Positions 7,395 through 16,215 are shown, counted from the stretch's first letter. The stretch is 32,497 nucleotides of DNA from Ectothiorhodospiraceae bacterium WFHF3C12 (GCA_013519935.1 JACDUA010000052.1:1-32497), one strand, 5' to 3'. A program made the numbers and translations. The notes: generated by a model not told the origin, from the sequence alone.

Positions 7395-7673
7395 ATGGAA
7401 GTGGACAACCAGGACCTGCAGGGCCTCGTTCGGGCGGTCTCGCGGGATTGGCAGGATCTGGAGCTCCCGCCGGTGACGGACTGGGATCTGTTCGAGGTTC
7501 TGCTGGAGGCCATGCAGCACCAGGGCGGGGATCGCCACGCCCGCCAGGCGGTCCTGGCCGCTCTATTGGCCGCCCGCAGCAAGCTTGCCCAGGCCGGTAA
7601 CGCCGAACGAGTGGCGGATTATCTCGCGGCCATCGACGACCACGTCGTGCGCCTGCGGGCCGCCGCACACTGA
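7395..7673 (+). CDS. Hypothetical protein, 92 residues
   Basis: I do not recognise this protein. It starts at an ATG with GGGGGA about 8 bases upstream and ends at TGA. It appears soluble and mainly helical: an acidic N-terminus (MEVDNQDLQGLVRAVSRDW), a Trp-rich patch (DWDLFEVLLEAM), and an Ala-rich second half ending VRLRAAAH. There is no signal peptide, membrane segment or cysteine. It lies 122 bases after the MBL hydrolase on the same strand and convergent with the CoA transferase. The ribosome site and codon use make it a likely real gene. Confidence 0.65.
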   Translation: MEVDNQDLQGLVRAVSRDWQDLELPPVTDWDLFEVLLEAMQHQGGDRHARQAVLAALLAARSKLAQAGNAERVADYLAAIDDHVVRLRAAAH

Positions 7674-7825
7674 GCCGCGGTGGCCTCGGCCATGCCCCCT
7701 TGGCCTTGTCCGCGGGGGGCTTCAAAGGCCGGAGATTCCGCGCGGCAAGGCGACGCGATGGGTAGCCGGCGGCGGCGTCGATCCGCCGCCACGCCCGGCC
7801 CCATTTCGATCAGGGGCAGTCCGTG

Positions 7826-7861
7826 ACCCGGCTTGCTGCGTCGCAACGTAACAAGCCGGGT
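7826..7861. terminator. 10-bp hairpin between convergent genes
   Basis: ACCCGGCTTG (7826-7835) and CAAGCCGGGT (7852-7861) are perfect reverse complements around a 16-base loop. The hairpin lies in the 262-base gap between the plus-strand small gene and the minus-strand CoA transferase gene, which end towards each other. This suits a bidirectional transcription stop. There is no clear T-tract, so confidence is moderate. The rest of the gap shows nothing else recognisable. Confidence 0.45.
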
Positions 7862-7935
7862 AGGGGTTCTCCAGCTGCAACCGGGCCTTACAACAAAAAG
7901 TTCATGAACCGGTCATGTTGGCGTTAGCCACCGGG

Positions 7936-9147
7936 TCAGCCAATCGCGCCGTCCTCGCGCAGGCTGCGAAGGTCTTCGCTGGTCAGGCCAAGCAGGCCAC
8001 CGAGCACGGTATCGGTGTCCTGTCCGAGGGACGGCGCCGCGTCGACCTCGCCAACGGATGTGCCCTGAAAATGAATGGGATTGGCAACGCCCGGCACGCT
8101 GGTACCGTCGGGCCGCGGATATTCGCGTTGCATGCCCCGGGCCTGGACCTGGGGGTCGGCGAAGACTTCGCCCACGTCGTTGATGGGCCCGCAGGGCACC
8201 CCCACGGCCTGCAGGGCTTCCAGCCATTCAGCGCGGTCGCGGGCGCGAAGCCGCTCCTCGATCCTGGCTATCAGCGCGTCCCGGTTGGCGACGCGCTGGG
8301 CGTTGGTGGCGTAGTCCGGGTGCTCGGCCAACGTCTCCAGGCCCACGACATCGCAGAAGCGGCGGAACTGGTCATCGTTGCCAACGGCCAGCACCAGGTG
8401 GCCGTCGGCGGCGGGAAAGGCCTGGTAGGGCACGATGTTCGGGTGGCTGTTGCCGAGCCGGCCGGGGACGTTGCCGGACACCAGGTAGTTCATCGCCTGG
8501 TTGGCCAGGGTGGCGACCTGGACGTCCAGCAGGGACAGGTCGATATGCTCGCCCTCGCCGGTACGGTCCCGGCGCCGCAGGGCCGCCAGCACGGCCGTGG
8601 AAGCGTACATGCCCGTGAAGACGTCCGTCAGCGCGACGCCAACCTTCAGCGGTCCCCCGCCAGGCGCCTCGTCCGGCTGGCCGGTCACGCTCATCAGGCC
8701 CCCCATGGCCTGGATGAGCAGATCGTAGCCGGCGCGTTCCCGGTAGGGACCCGTCTGGCCGAAACCGGTAATGGAGCAGTAGATCAGCCCGGAGTTGACC
8801 GCCCGAAGGCTGTCGTAGTCCAGCCCGTAGCGCGCCAGGCCGCCGGCCTTGAAATTTTCCAGCAGGACGTCCGACTGCGCGGCGAGATCGCGAATGAGCG
8901 CCTGGCCGCGCGCGGAGCCGATATCCACGGCCACGGAGCGTTTGCCCCGATTGCAGCTGTGGAAATAGGCGGCTTCGCCGGTGGGAAGGAAGGGCGGGCC
9001 CCAGCCGCGGGTGTCGTCACCCCGGCCGGGCCGCTCGATCTTGATAACCTCGGCACCGAGGTCGGCAAGCAACTGGCCGGCCCAGGGGCCGGCCAGTATT
9101 CGGCTCATGTCCAGCACGCGGATGCCGTCGAGGCAGGAATCCTTCAT
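7936..9147 (-). CDS. Family III CoA-transferase (CaiB/BaiF type)
   Basis: A 403-residue cytoplasmic CoA-transferase that moves CoA between acyl-CoA and a free carboxylate. The N-terminus VLDMSRILAGPWAGQLLADL and the segment IERPGRGDDTRGWGPPFL are hallmark family III sequences. The catalytic aspartate is Asp175 in KVGVALTDVFTGMYA. It lies 23 bases downstream of etfA and appears to be the third gene of an etfB-etfA-CoA transferase operon. A glutaryl-CoA dehydrogenase is encoded in the same island, so a succinyl-CoA:glutarate CoA-transferase role (as in the SUGCT/C7orf10 branch) is a reasonable inference. The substrate is not proven by sequence alone. Confidence 0.92.
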   Translation of the reverse strand: MKDSCLDGIRVLDMSRILAGPWAGQLLADLGAEVIKIERPGRGDDTRGWGPPFLPTGEAAYFHSCNRGKRSVAVDIGSARGQALIRDLAAQSDVLLENFKAGGLARYGLDYDSLRAVNSGLIYCSITGFGQTGPYRERAGYDLLIQAMGGLMSVTGQPDEAPGGGPLKVGVALTDVFTGMYASTAVLAALRRRDRTGEGEHIDLSLLDVQVATLANQAMNYLVSGNVPGRLGNSHPNIVPYQAFPAADGHLVLAVGNDDQFRRFCDVVGLETLAEHPDYATNAQRVANRDALIARIEERLRARDRAEWLEALQAVGVPCGPINDVGEVFADPQVQARGMQREYPRPDGTSVPGVANPIHFQGTSVGEVDAAPSLGQDTDTVLGGLLGLTSEDLRSLREDGAIG

Positions 9148-9170
9148 ACCGCTGTGCCGGCCGGGCCGTC

Positions 9171-10112
9171 TCAGTCGAGCTTGCCGACTGCTTCGGTCAG
9201 CTCGGGGACCGCCTGGAACAGGTCGGCCACCAGACCGTAATCGGCCACGTCGAAGATCGGTGCCTCTTCGTCCTTGTTGATGGCGACGATGACCTTGCTG
9301 CCCTCCATGCCGGCCAGGTGCTGGATGGCGCCGGAGATGCCGCAGGCGATGTACAGGTCAGGCGCGACGATCTTGCCCGTCTGGCCGACCTGGTAATCGT
9401 TGGGCACGAAGCCGGCATCCACGGCGGCGCGGGAGGCGCCGATGGCCGCGTTGAGCTTGTCGGCCAGCTTCTCCAGGATGGCGAAGTTCTCGCCGCTGCC
9501 CATGCCGCGGCCGCCCGAGACGACGATCTTGGCGCTGGTCAGCTCGGGGCGCTCGGACTCGGTCAGCTCCTGGCCGACGAACTCCACGCGCGGCGAGACG
9601 GATTCGGCATCGACGTTCTCCACCTCGCCGCTGCCACCCTCGGCGGCTGCGCGCTCAAAGGCAGTGCCACGAACCGTGATGACCTTGATGGCGTCGGAGG
9701 ATTTCACCGTGGCCAGGGCGTTGCCCGCATAGATCGGGCGCACGAAAGTGTCCTCGGATTCCACCTTGGTGATGTCCGAAACCTGCTGGACGTCGAGCCG
9801 TGCGGCGACACGGGGCATGAGGTTCTTGCCGAACGTGCTGGCCGGCGCCAGGACATGGCTGTAGTCCTTGCCCTCGCGCGCGATCAGCGGCGCCAGGTAT
9901 TCGGCGACCGGATGCTCGTAGCTGTCGTCGTCGGCGAGCTTGACCTTCTTGACGCCGGCGACCTTGGCGGCCTGGTCGGCCACGGCCTGGCAGCCCTTGC
10001 CGGCCACCAGGACGTGAATGTCGTCGCCGATCTGGCTGGCGGCGTTGATGGTCGTCAGCGTGCCACCCGCCAGGGCGCTGTTGTCGTGTTCTGCGATGAC
10101 GAGAATGGCCAT
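9171..10112 (-). CDS. etfA: Electron transfer flavoprotein subunit alpha
   Basis: A 313-residue FAD-binding subunit of the soluble ETF heterodimer. ETF takes electrons from acyl-CoA dehydrogenases and passes them to ETF-quinone oxidoreductase. The C-terminal FAD domain is unmistakable: [20 protein letters not shown] followed by [20 protein letters not shown] and [20 protein letters not shown]. The length is standard. The start ATG directly abuts the etfB stop (10113-10115), so the two subunits are co-translated. Partners are in the window: two acyl-CoA dehydrogenases and ETF-QO. Confidence 0.97.
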   Translation of the reverse strand: MAILVIAEHDNSALAGGTLTTINAASQIGDDIHVLVAGKGCQAVADQAAKVAGVKKVKLADDDSYEHPVAEYLAPLIAREGKDYSHVLAPASTFGKNLMPRVAARLDVQQVSDITKVESEDTFVRPIYAGNALATVKSSDAIKVITVRGTAFERAAAEGGSGEVENVDAESVSPRVEFVGQELTESERPELTSAKIVVSGGRGMGSGENFAILEKLADKLNAAIGASRAAVDAGFVPNDYQVGQTGKIVAPDLYIACGISGAIQHLAGMEGSKVIVAINKDEEAPIFDVADYGLVADLFQAVPELTEAVGKLD

Positions 10113-10862
10113 TTAAATCACCTTCGCTTCGTTGTGGAGCTTCTCCACCAGCTCCTGGACGCTCTCGACCTTGACGCCGCCCTTGCGCTTCGGCGGCTCC
10201 TCGACCTTTACCGTGCTCAGCCGGTGCTCGACGCTGACGCCGAGCTCGTCGGGGGTCATGGTGTCCAGCGGCTTCTTCTTGGCCTTCATGATGTTCGGCA
10301 GCTTGGCGTAGCGCGGCTCATTGAGGCGCAGGTCGGTGCTGACCACCGCGGGCAGCTGGACGGAGAGCGTTTCGAGGCCGCCGTCGATCTCCCGGGTCAC
10401 CTTGAGCTTGCCGTCCGCCGGCTCGATCACCGAGGCGAACATGGCCTGGGGCCAGTCGAGCAGCTCGGCCAGCATCTGGCCGGTCTGGTTCGCATCGTCG
10501 TCGATGGCCTGCTTGCCGAGGATCACCAGATCCGGCTGCTCCTTCTCGACCACGCCCTTGAGCAGCTTGGCCACGGTGAGGGATTCCAGCTCCGTCTCGG
10601 TCTCGACCAGGATGCCGCGGTCACCGCCCATGGCGAGGCCGGTCCGTATGGTCTCCTGGGACTGGGTGGCGCCGATGGAGACCACCACGACTTCCTCCAC
10701 CGCGCCGGATTCCTTCATCCGGACGGCTTCTTCAACCGCGATCTCATCGAACGGGTTCATGGACATCTTGACGTTGGCCGTCTCGACGCCCGACCCGTCT
10801 GCCTTGACGCGGATGCGGACGTTGTAGTCCACGACCCGCTTCACAGGAACCAGTACTTTCAT
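10113..10862 (-). CDS. etfB: Electron transfer flavoprotein subunit beta
   Basis: A 249-residue AMP-binding subunit of ETF. The N-terminal [20 protein letters not shown] and the region [20 protein letters not shown] (which includes the recognition loop for dehydrogenases) are characteristic. It is the first gene of etfB-etfA-CoA transferase. A well-formed sigma70 promoter lies upstream on the minus strand (10933-10961), with an operator-like 19-mer between promoter and gene (10900-10918) that matches sites near iclR and the TAXI gene. This suggests that this ETF is a dedicated copy induced with the catabolic genes. Confidence 0.97.
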   Translation of the reverse strand: MKVLVPVKRVVDYNVRIRVKADGSGVETANVKMSMNPFDEIAVEEAVRMKESGAVEEVVVVSIGATQSQETIRTGLAMGGDRGILVETETELESLTVAKLLKGVVEKEQPDLVILGKQAIDDDANQTGQMLAELLDWPQAMFASVIEPADGKLKVTREIDGGLETLSVQLPAVVSTDLRLNEPRYAKLPNIMKAKKKPLDTMTPDELGVSVEHRLSTVKVEEPPKRKGGVKVESVQELVEKLHNEAKVI

Positions 10863-10899
10863 GGCTGTCGTCTCGTCGTTTTAAGGGTTTATTTCGCTA

Positions 10900-10918
10900 T
10901 GCAAAAAGTAATTCCGCA
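10900..10918. promoter_or_regulatory. Putative IclR operator in the etfBA leader
   Basis: On the minus strand this reads TGCGGAATTACTTTTTGCA. It matches the perfect site at 16184-16202 at 14 of 19 positions and keeps the outer TGC...GCA and the central AA...TTT. It would lie at about +9 to +27 relative to the transcription start expected from the promoter at 10933-10961. Confidence 0.5.
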
Positions 10919-10932
10919 AAAAAGGCAGCGGG

Positions 10933-10961
10933 AGCATAGGCTTGCGCGTATAACGTGTCAA
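10933..10961 (-). promoter_or_regulatory. sigma70 promoter for etfBA-CoA transferase
   Basis: On the minus strand: TTGACA (10956-10961), 17-base spacer, TATGCT (10933-10938). The -35 is a perfect consensus match with ideal spacing, and the -10 matches 4 of 6. The expected start point is near 10926, giving a leader of about 64 bases before the etfB ATG. Confidence 0.75.
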
Positions 10962-11069
10962 GGATACCCGCCTAGCGCTCGGCTGACTAACCGGCTGACA
11001 GAAATCATGGCGCTGCCCGCGCGGGAAATCTGTACCCCGTGGAGTATTCGGCCGCGGGTGCGTCAACGT

Positions 11070-12473
11070 TCAGCCCGCCCACGCTCCGTAGGCCGTGGCC
11101 GCAAGCCACAGCAGCAGGCAGGTGGCGACGACGTAGGGGCCGTTCCATCCATAACCCACCGTGTAGGGCGATGTCCGGGCCAGCCGTGCCGTCATCAGCA
11201 TGGAGGCCGTCAGCGGTGAGGTGACCATGGCCAGACCCCAGCCCGCCATGAGCCCCGCGGCCATTATCGGCACTGGAATGCCGAGGGCGGCGGGGTCCCG
11301 GAGCACCGAGGCCAGCAGCGTGACGCTGACAATGGGGTTGAGCCCGACCTGGGCGGCGATCACCACCAGGACCGTGGCCCCGGCGGCCAGCCCCGCCCCC
11401 GCCAGACCCAGCCCGAGGATCTGCTCGGCGACCCAGCTGCGCGGCAGCATCTCGGCGAGAACCACGCCGATGAAGCCCGCGCTGCCAAGCACCGCGACCT
11501 CCGTGCGCATGCCCGGGAAAAAGGTGAGCGAGCGGCGCCGGAACGCCGTTGCCGCCCGGCGCAGGCCCAGCCCTCCGCCCAGGCGGTGACGCTGAACGGC
11601 CATCCAGACGAAGGCGCTGACCGGCACGGTGAACAGCACGGCCGTCGGCAATCGCGTCCCGGCCACCCAGGCCGCGCCGAAGGTGAACAGCACGATCGCG
11701 GCCAGCACCGCCACGAACCGCAGCAGCGGGCGCAGGGGCGTGCCCGTGGTTTCCGGTACCAGCGAGGCCAGATGGCGGGGCGCGGCGATGCGGTCCTGGG
11801 CCCAGCCGGTCAGGAACAGTATGGCGGCCGTAGCGGCGGTGTACGGCAGCAGCGTGACCCAGCGCAGGGTCGGGTAATTGGACAGGATCACGGCCAGCGC
11901 GATGCCCAGCGGAGAGATGATCGGTGCCAGCGAGAAGCCACGCAGGATGGCCGTGAGCATGCGCCTTGTCCTCGCCTGCTGGACCTCGCTGTGGCCTCCG
12001 GCGGCCTGAAGGGTGTTGCCCTTGAGGCTCATGACGCCGAGCAGCGCGATCACGCCCAGGTTGAGAATCAGCCCGAACGCCGCCGACCCGAGGGACAGCG
12101 TGGCGTAGCGCCAGCGCGGCGGCTGGCGGATGAGCGCCGCGCCGCAGCGCTTGACCAGTGGGGAGTGGGCGGCGGCCATGCGCAGCGTGCCCAGGCAGGT
12201 AATGAACGTGGCGAAGAAGGCGGCGCGGTCCAGTGCGTCGGTGAGCAGCGGGGCCGGGGTCGGTGCGCCGGGATAAAGCACGACGGCCGTCAGCACCGCC
12301 GCGCCGCCGAGCATCAACCGCGCCGTGAGGGACTGCCGTCGCCATTCCAGTACCACGAACACCAGCAGGGCGGCGCCGGCGATATAGCTCAGCCACGACG
12401 GCGCGCCCAGCAGCCCGGCCAGGGTGCAGAGGATGACGATCTGTAAGGGCAGGGCGCGTGCCGCGGCGGCCAT
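11070..12473 (-). CDS. Polytopic inner-membrane protein, probable transporter of unknown substrate
   Basis: A 467-residue integral membrane protein with about 12-13 hydrophobic segments and no family I can name with certainty. Two inverted-looking halves contain loop motifs reminiscent of ion-transporter-superfamily carriers: LAPIISPLGIALAVILS in the first half and GLNPIVSVTLLASVL plus MVTSPLTASMLM in the second. The ATG at 12473 is preferred because GGGGGG lies just upstream; an in-frame TTG at 12494 is the alternative. It is the last gene of the iclR-dehydrogenase-ligase run (57 bases after the ligase), so it may import or export an acid handled by that pathway. That role is inference only. 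Confidence 0.75.
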   Translation of the reverse strand: MAAAARALPLQIVILCTLAGLLGAPSWLSYIAGAALLVFVVLEWRRQSLTARLMLGGAAVLTAVVLYPGAPTPAPLLTDALDRAAFFATFITCLGTLRMAAAHSPLVKRCGAALIRQPPRWRYATLSLGSAAFGLILNLGVIALLGVMSLKGNTLQAAGGHSEVQQARTRRMLTAILRGFSLAPIISPLGIALAVILSNYPTLRWVTLLPYTAATAAILFLTGWAQDRIAAPRHLASLVPETTGTPLRPLLRFVAVLAAIVLFTFGAAWVAGTRLPTAVLFTVPVSAFVWMAVQRHRLGGGLGLRRAATAFRRRSLTFFPGMRTEVAVLGSAGFIGVVLAEMLPRSWVAEQILGLGLAGAGLAAGATVLVVIAAQVGLNPIVSVTLLASVLRDPAALGIPVPIMAAGLMAGWGLAMVTSPLTASMLMTARLARTSPYTVGYGWNGPYVVATCLLLWLAATAYGAWAG

Positions 12474-12530
12474 GGACCCCCCGGAAGTCGGCAAAAAGGG
12501 CGGGCAGTTTAGCGGCGCCGCGCGTCCGCG

Positions 12531-14105
12531 TCAGGCGCTGCGCCCGGCAGCCGCCTGGTCGCGCAGCTTGCCCTTGAGAATCTTGCCCGTGGCCGTGGCG
12601 GGCAGTGTCTCCATGAATATGATGGTCGTCGGGCGCTTGTACGCGGAAAGCCGCTCGGCCGCGAAGGCCTTGAGCGCCTCGGCCGTGAGTCCGGACCCGG
12701 GTACCGGTTGAATGAAGGCGACCACTTCCTCGTTGTCCTGGACCTGCCGTCCGACGACCGCGGAGAGGGTGACGTCGGGGTGCTCGTTGAGCACCGCCTC
12801 CACGTCAGGGGGGTAGACGTTGAACCCGGAGCGGATGATGAGCTCCTTGGAGCGGCCGACGATGAACAGATTGCCGTGCTCGTCGATGCGAGCGAGATCA
12901 CCGGTATTCAGCCACCCGTCCTCGGTCAGCACCTCGGCCGTGGCCTCGGGCCGGCGGTAGTAGCCCTTCATCAGATTCGGACCGCGGACCCAGAGCTCGC
13001 CCACCGCGCCGTGGTTCACCTCCTGCCCGTTGTCATCGAGCAGCCTGTAGTCCAGGCCCGGCAGCACCTTGCCCACCGTGATGGTGTCGTGGTGCTCGCC
13101 GATACGGGTCTGGCTGATGGTGGGGCTGGCCTCCGTGAGGCCGTAACCGTTGTGCAGGGTGGTGCCGAAGACCGGCTCCACCCGGCTCTTGAGGTCCAGG
13201 TCCAGGGGCGAGCCGCCAGCGGACGTGTACTCCAGCGCATCGGCCCGCAGGGTGTGGTCCTGGGCCTTGAGGTATTCCAGTGTCCTCGCGTACATGGCGG
13301 GTACGCCCTGCAGGACGTTAATGGCTTCGTTTTCCAGCGCCGCCACGAGCTCGGCCGGGTCGAAGCGCGGGACCGCGTAGAGGCACGCGCCATTCGCCAG
13401 GGCCCCCAGGCAGACCGACGACAGCCCGAATACATGGGACGTCGGCAGCACGCCGTAGACGCGTTTTCCCGGCTTGAGATTGCGCATGCCGCCGGACACC
13501 CGGGCGATGAAGAGCACGCCACGGTGGGTCAGCATGACCCCCTTGGGCGCGCCGGTGGTGCCGGAGGTATAGATCATGGCCGCGACCTGGTCGGCACCCG
13601 CGGCCTCGACCGGGGCTGGCTCGACGTCCGCCAGCGGCTCGACGGCCAGCTCACCGATGAGCGGTGCCGTGATGCGTTCCGCGCCGTTGCGTTCGGCGTG
13701 CTCCCGGGCGGCCGGGGAAACCTCCACCGTGTAGAGGACGCGACGCGGTTGACAGTTGTCGCGGATGTGGTCGATTTCCGACCCGCTCAGTCGGGCATTG
13801 ATGATGGCCACCCAGACGTCCAGGTCGCCGGCGGCCAGCAGCAGGCTGACCAGGGCCCGGCCGTTTTCGCTGACCACCATGATGCGATCGCCCCGGCGCA
13901 CGCCCATCCGTTCCAGCCATTCCCGCGTGGCGTCGATGGCTTCGCCGAGCTCCCCGTAGGTCCAGCGCACCTGCGGGTCCACCAGCGCCGGAGCTTGGGG
14001 CTCGCGCTCGATCCATTCCCGGACGGCCGTGGTGACGCGGTCCGGGAGGCTGGCCGTGATTTCGCTGGCCCAGCGGCCGTCGACTCGTTCGTCCGGTGCC
14101 CGCAC
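12531..14105 (-). CDS. Acyl-CoA synthetase / AMP-forming ligase
   Basis: A 524-residue ANL-superfamily enzyme that activates a carboxylic acid to its CoA thioester through an acyl-adenylate. Motifs in order: P-loop YTSGTTGAPKG (179-189), NGYGLTEASP, GWLNTGDLARID, GRSKELIIRSGFNVYP, and the C-terminal catalytic lysine in TATGKILKGKL (Lys508). The GTG start shares one base with the TAG stop of the acyl-CoA dehydrogenase (TAGTG), so the genes are translationally coupled. The coupling suggests the ligase makes the substrate for that dehydrogenase. Chain length and whether it prefers mono- or dicarboxylates cannot be told by eye. Confidence 0.93.
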   Translation of the reverse strand: MRAPDERVDGRWASEITASLPDRVTTAVREWIEREPQAPALVDPQVRWTYGELGEAIDATREWLERMGVRRGDRIMVVSENGRALVSLLLAAGDLDVWVAIINARLSGSEIDHIRDNCQPRRVLYTVEVSPAAREHAERNGAERITAPLIGELAVEPLADVEPAPVEAAGADQVAAMIYTSGTTGAPKGVMLTHRGVLFIARVSGGMRNLKPGKRVYGVLPTSHVFGLSSVCLGALANGACLYAVPRFDPAELVAALENEAINVLQGVPAMYARTLEYLKAQDHTLRADALEYTSAGGSPLDLDLKSRVEPVFGTTLHNGYGLTEASPTISQTRIGEHHDTITVGKVLPGLDYRLLDDNGQEVNHGAVGELWVRGPNLMKGYYRRPEATAEVLTEDGWLNTGDLARIDEHGNLFIVGRSKELIIRSGFNVYPPDVEAVLNEHPDVTLSAVVGRQVQDNEEVVAFIQPVPGSGLTAEALKAFAAERLSAYKRPTTIIFMETLPATATGKILKGKLRDQAAAGRSA

Positions 14106-15262
14106 TACTGGGCCTCGCGGATCATGTTGCGCGCGACGACGATCTGCTGGATCTGGGTCGTGCCCTCGTAGATACGGAACAGCCGCACATCGCGATAGAA
14201 ACGCTCCACGGCGTACTCGTTGATGTAACCCGCGCCGCCGTGGATCTGCACCGCGCGGTCGGCCACCCGGCCCACCATCTCGGCGCAGTAGAGCTTGGCG
14301 CAGGAGGCGAGCATGCTGACGTTCTCTTCGGCGTCCTTGCGCCGGGCGGCGTCCATCACCATGCAGCGGGCGGCGTAGGCCTCGGCCTTGCTGTCGGCCA
14401 GCATGGCCTGAATGAGCTCATGCTCGGCGATGGGCTTGCCGAACTGCTTGCGGTCCATGGCGTAGCGCAGGGCGTCGTCGATAAGGCGCTCGGCAACGCC
14501 GACGCAGACGGCGGAGATGTGCAGCCGGCCGCGGTCGAGCACCTTCATGGCGGTCTTGAAGCCCTGGCCTTCCTTCTCCGGGCCGCCGATCATGTTCTGC
14601 GCGGGGACGCGGCAGTCCTCGAAGATGATGTCGCAGGTGTGCGCGCCCTGCTGGCCCATTTTCTTGTCGGGCTTGCCGCGGTGGATGCCGGGGGTGTCGC
14701 CGTCCACCAGGAACGCCGAGATGCCGCCGGCGCCCTTGTTCTCGGGGTTGGTACGGGCCATGACGGTGAACACGCCGGCCTCGGGCCCGTTGGTGATGTA
14801 GCGCTTGGTGCCGTTGAGCACGTAATGGTCGCCGTCACGGATGGCCGTGGTACGCAGGGAAGCGGCGTCGGAGCCGACGTCCGGCTCGGTGAGGCAGAAC
14901 GAGCCGATCAGCTCGCCGGTGGCCATCTTCGGGACATACTGCTGTTTCTGCTCGTCGGTGCCGTCGATGAGCACGCCCTGCGAGCCGATGCCGTTATTGG
15001 TGCCGAAGATGGAGCGGAAGGCGGGGGAGGTGTGGCCGATCTCGAAGGCGATCAGCGCCTCCTCCTCCATCGTCAGGCCCAGGCCGCCGTACTCCTCGGG
15101 GATGGACAGGCCGAACAGCCCCATGTCCTTCATCTCCTGGAGGATGTCCTCGGGGATCGCGTCCTCGCTGGCGACCTGCTCCTCGGCCGGAATCAGCCGT
15201 TCGCGGACGAAACGGCCAATGGTGTCGATAAGCTGGTTGATCGTTTCCTGATCTCTAATCAC
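14105..15262 (-). CDS. Acyl-CoA dehydrogenase
   Basis: A 385-residue FAD enzyme introducing the 2,3-double bond into an acyl-CoA and passing electrons to ETF. Family signatures are GSFCLTEPDVGSDAASLRTTA (FAD/substrate region) and the C-terminal catalytic glutamate in RIYEGTTQIQQIVVARNMI (Glu366). Length and order match the short/medium-chain ACAD fold. It is distinct from the glutaryl-CoA dehydrogenase at 19028, so two dehydrogenation steps are encoded. It follows iclR by 24 bases on the same strand and overlaps the ligase start by one base. It likely oxidises the ligase product, upstream of glutaryl-CoA. Confidence 0.95.
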   Translation of the reverse strand: MIRDQETINQLIDTIGRFVRERLIPAEEQVASEDAIPEDILQEMKDMGLFGLSIPEEYGGLGLTMEEEALIAFEIGHTSPAFRSIFGTNNGIGSQGVLIDGTDEQKQQYVPKMATGELIGSFCLTEPDVGSDAASLRTTAIRDGDHYVLNGTKRYITNGPEAGVFTVMARTNPENKGAGGISAFLVDGDTPGIHRGKPDKKMGQQGAHTCDIIFEDCRVPAQNMIGGPEKEGQGFKTAMKVLDRGRLHISAVCVGVAERLIDDALRYAMDRKQFGKPIAEHELIQAMLADSKAEAYAARCMVMDAARRKDAEENVSMLASCAKLYCAEMVGRVADRAVQIHGGAGYINEYAVERFYRDVRLFRIYEGTTQIQQIVVARNMIREAQ

Positions 15263-15286
15263 GATGACCCCCTGTGCGGTTTCCGC

Positions 15287-16093
15287 TCACATGCGGCTCA
15301 TGGCCGCCTGGACATTCTGTACAAGCTGTTTCAGCCGCGGCCCCAGCTCGGCATCGAGACGGTGCTCGGGGAGCAGGAAGGACGGGCCGCCGCAGTTGAA
15401 TCCGTATACATAGCCGTTCTCGTTCTGGACCAGCGGCACGCCGACGGCGTTGACGTCGCCGTCCCAGTCGCCGATGACCTTCACGTAGCCGTGCTCCATG
15501 TAATAGTCGCAGGCTTCCTCGATGGCGTCGCGCAGTTGCGGCCATTCCGGACCGGTGCGCTTCTCGATGTGCTGCATCAGGTATTCGCGCTCCCCCAGGG
15601 GCAGGGCGGCGAGAAAAGCCCGGCCCATGGCCGTCGTTGCAATGGGTATGCGCGAGCCGATATCCAGGCGCAGCGTCACGGCCCCGCTGCCGCGGCAGTT
15701 ATCCAGGTAGATCATGGACAGCCGCTCGCGGGCGCCCAGGGCCACGGCGGCGTTGGCCTCGTCGGCGAGCTCCTGCATCAGCGGGCGTGCCACCTGGCGG
15801 ATGCCGAAGGTGGACAGGGTCGCGTAGCCGAGCGCCAGGACGCCGGTGCCGAGCTGGTAGCGCTCGAGCCGTTCGGAGTAGGAGAGGTAGCCGAGCTTGG
15901 TCAGGGTGTAGGTCAGCCGCGTGACGGTGGGCTTGGGCAGCCCGGTGCGCCGGGCGATCTCCTGGTTACCCAGGAAGCCGTCCCCCGGCTTGAAGGCACG
16001 CAGCACCTCGAGCCCGCGTGACAGGGCCGTGACGAACTTGCGGTCCTTCGGTTCGTTTTCGTCCGTAAATGGATTCGATGCGCTCGCGCTCAC
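15287..16093 (-). CDS. IclR-family transcriptional regulator
   Basis: A 268-residue DNA-binding regulator. The N-terminal winged helix (about residues 20-85) contains FLGNQEIARRTGLPKPTVTRLTYTL, followed by the IclR effector domain with RLSMIYLDNCRGSG, IPIATTAMGRAFLAAL and a C-terminal VGVPLVQNENGYVYGFNCGG. I place the start at GTG 16093; a TTG at 16180 is possible in frame, but that stretch has no ribosome site and contains an operator-like sequence. Known relatives (PcaU, PobR, PcaR) control aromatic and dicarboxylate catabolism from divergent promoters, as here with paaH. A TATAAT box at 16210-16215 and palindromes at 16184 and 16121 suggest autoregulation. Confidence 0.93.
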   Translation of the reverse strand: MSASASNPFTDENEPKDRKFVTALSRGLEVLRAFKPGDGFLGNQEIARRTGLPKPTVTRLTYTLTKLGYLSYSERLERYQLGTGVLALGYATLSTFGIRQVARPLMQELADEANAAVALGARERLSMIYLDNCRGSGAVTLRLDIGSRIPIATTAMGRAFLAALPLGEREYLMQHIEKRTGPEWPQLRDAIEEACDYYMEHGYVKVIGDWDGDVNAVGVPLVQNENGYVYGFNCGGPSFLLPEHRLDAELGPRLKQLVQNVQAAMSRM

Positions 16094-16120
16094 CGCGGTG
16101 ACCTGACTGGCGTTCTGAGA

Positions 16121-16139
16121 AGCGGAACAGTGTTTCGCC
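16121..16139. promoter_or_regulatory. Putative IclR operator, second site in the iclR leader
   Basis: AGCGGAACAGTGTTTCGCC is an imperfect palindrome with the same layout (7-base arm, 5-base spacer, TTTCGC arm) as the perfect site 63 bases away. It lies between the putative iclR -10 box and the GTG start chosen here. Confidence 0.45.
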
Positions 16140-16183
16140 GTATTGCGTCGGACTCTGTCACGGCCTATCCTGAGTGTCAATAT

Positions 16184-16202
16184 TGCGAAATCAAGTTTCG
16201 CA
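16184..16202. promoter_or_regulatory. Putative IclR operator, perfect palindrome
   Basis: TGCGAAA-TCAAG-TTTCGCA: perfect 7-bp arms with a 5-base spacer, in the divergent iclR/paaH region. It would cover about +1 to +20 of the iclR transcript expected from the TATAAT at 16210-16215. It also overlaps the position of a -35 box for rightward transcription with a TTATAC -10 (16211-16216). Related sequences occur at 16121, 22179 and 10900. Confidence 0.65.
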
Positions 16203-16209
16203 TAGCGGA

Positions 16210-16215
16210 ATTATA
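16210..16215 (-). promoter_or_regulatory. -10 box of the putative iclR promoter
   Basis: On the minus strand this is the exact consensus TATAAT. No good -35 hexamer is present at the usual distance; that position is occupied by the palindrome at 16216-16237, which suggests a regulator-dependent or regulator-blocked promoter. Confidence 0.5.

Noticed and set aside
9318-11219. 633-codon plus-strand open frame across etfA, etfB and beyond
   Set aside because: Antisense to two unmistakable ETF genes, and its composition (His/Asp/Leu/Gly-rich) is that of a mirror frame.
14096-16021. 641-codon plus-strand open frame opposite the acyl-CoA dehydrogenase and iclR
   Set aside because: It spans two genuine minus-strand genes and their junction, with no ribosome site or domain.
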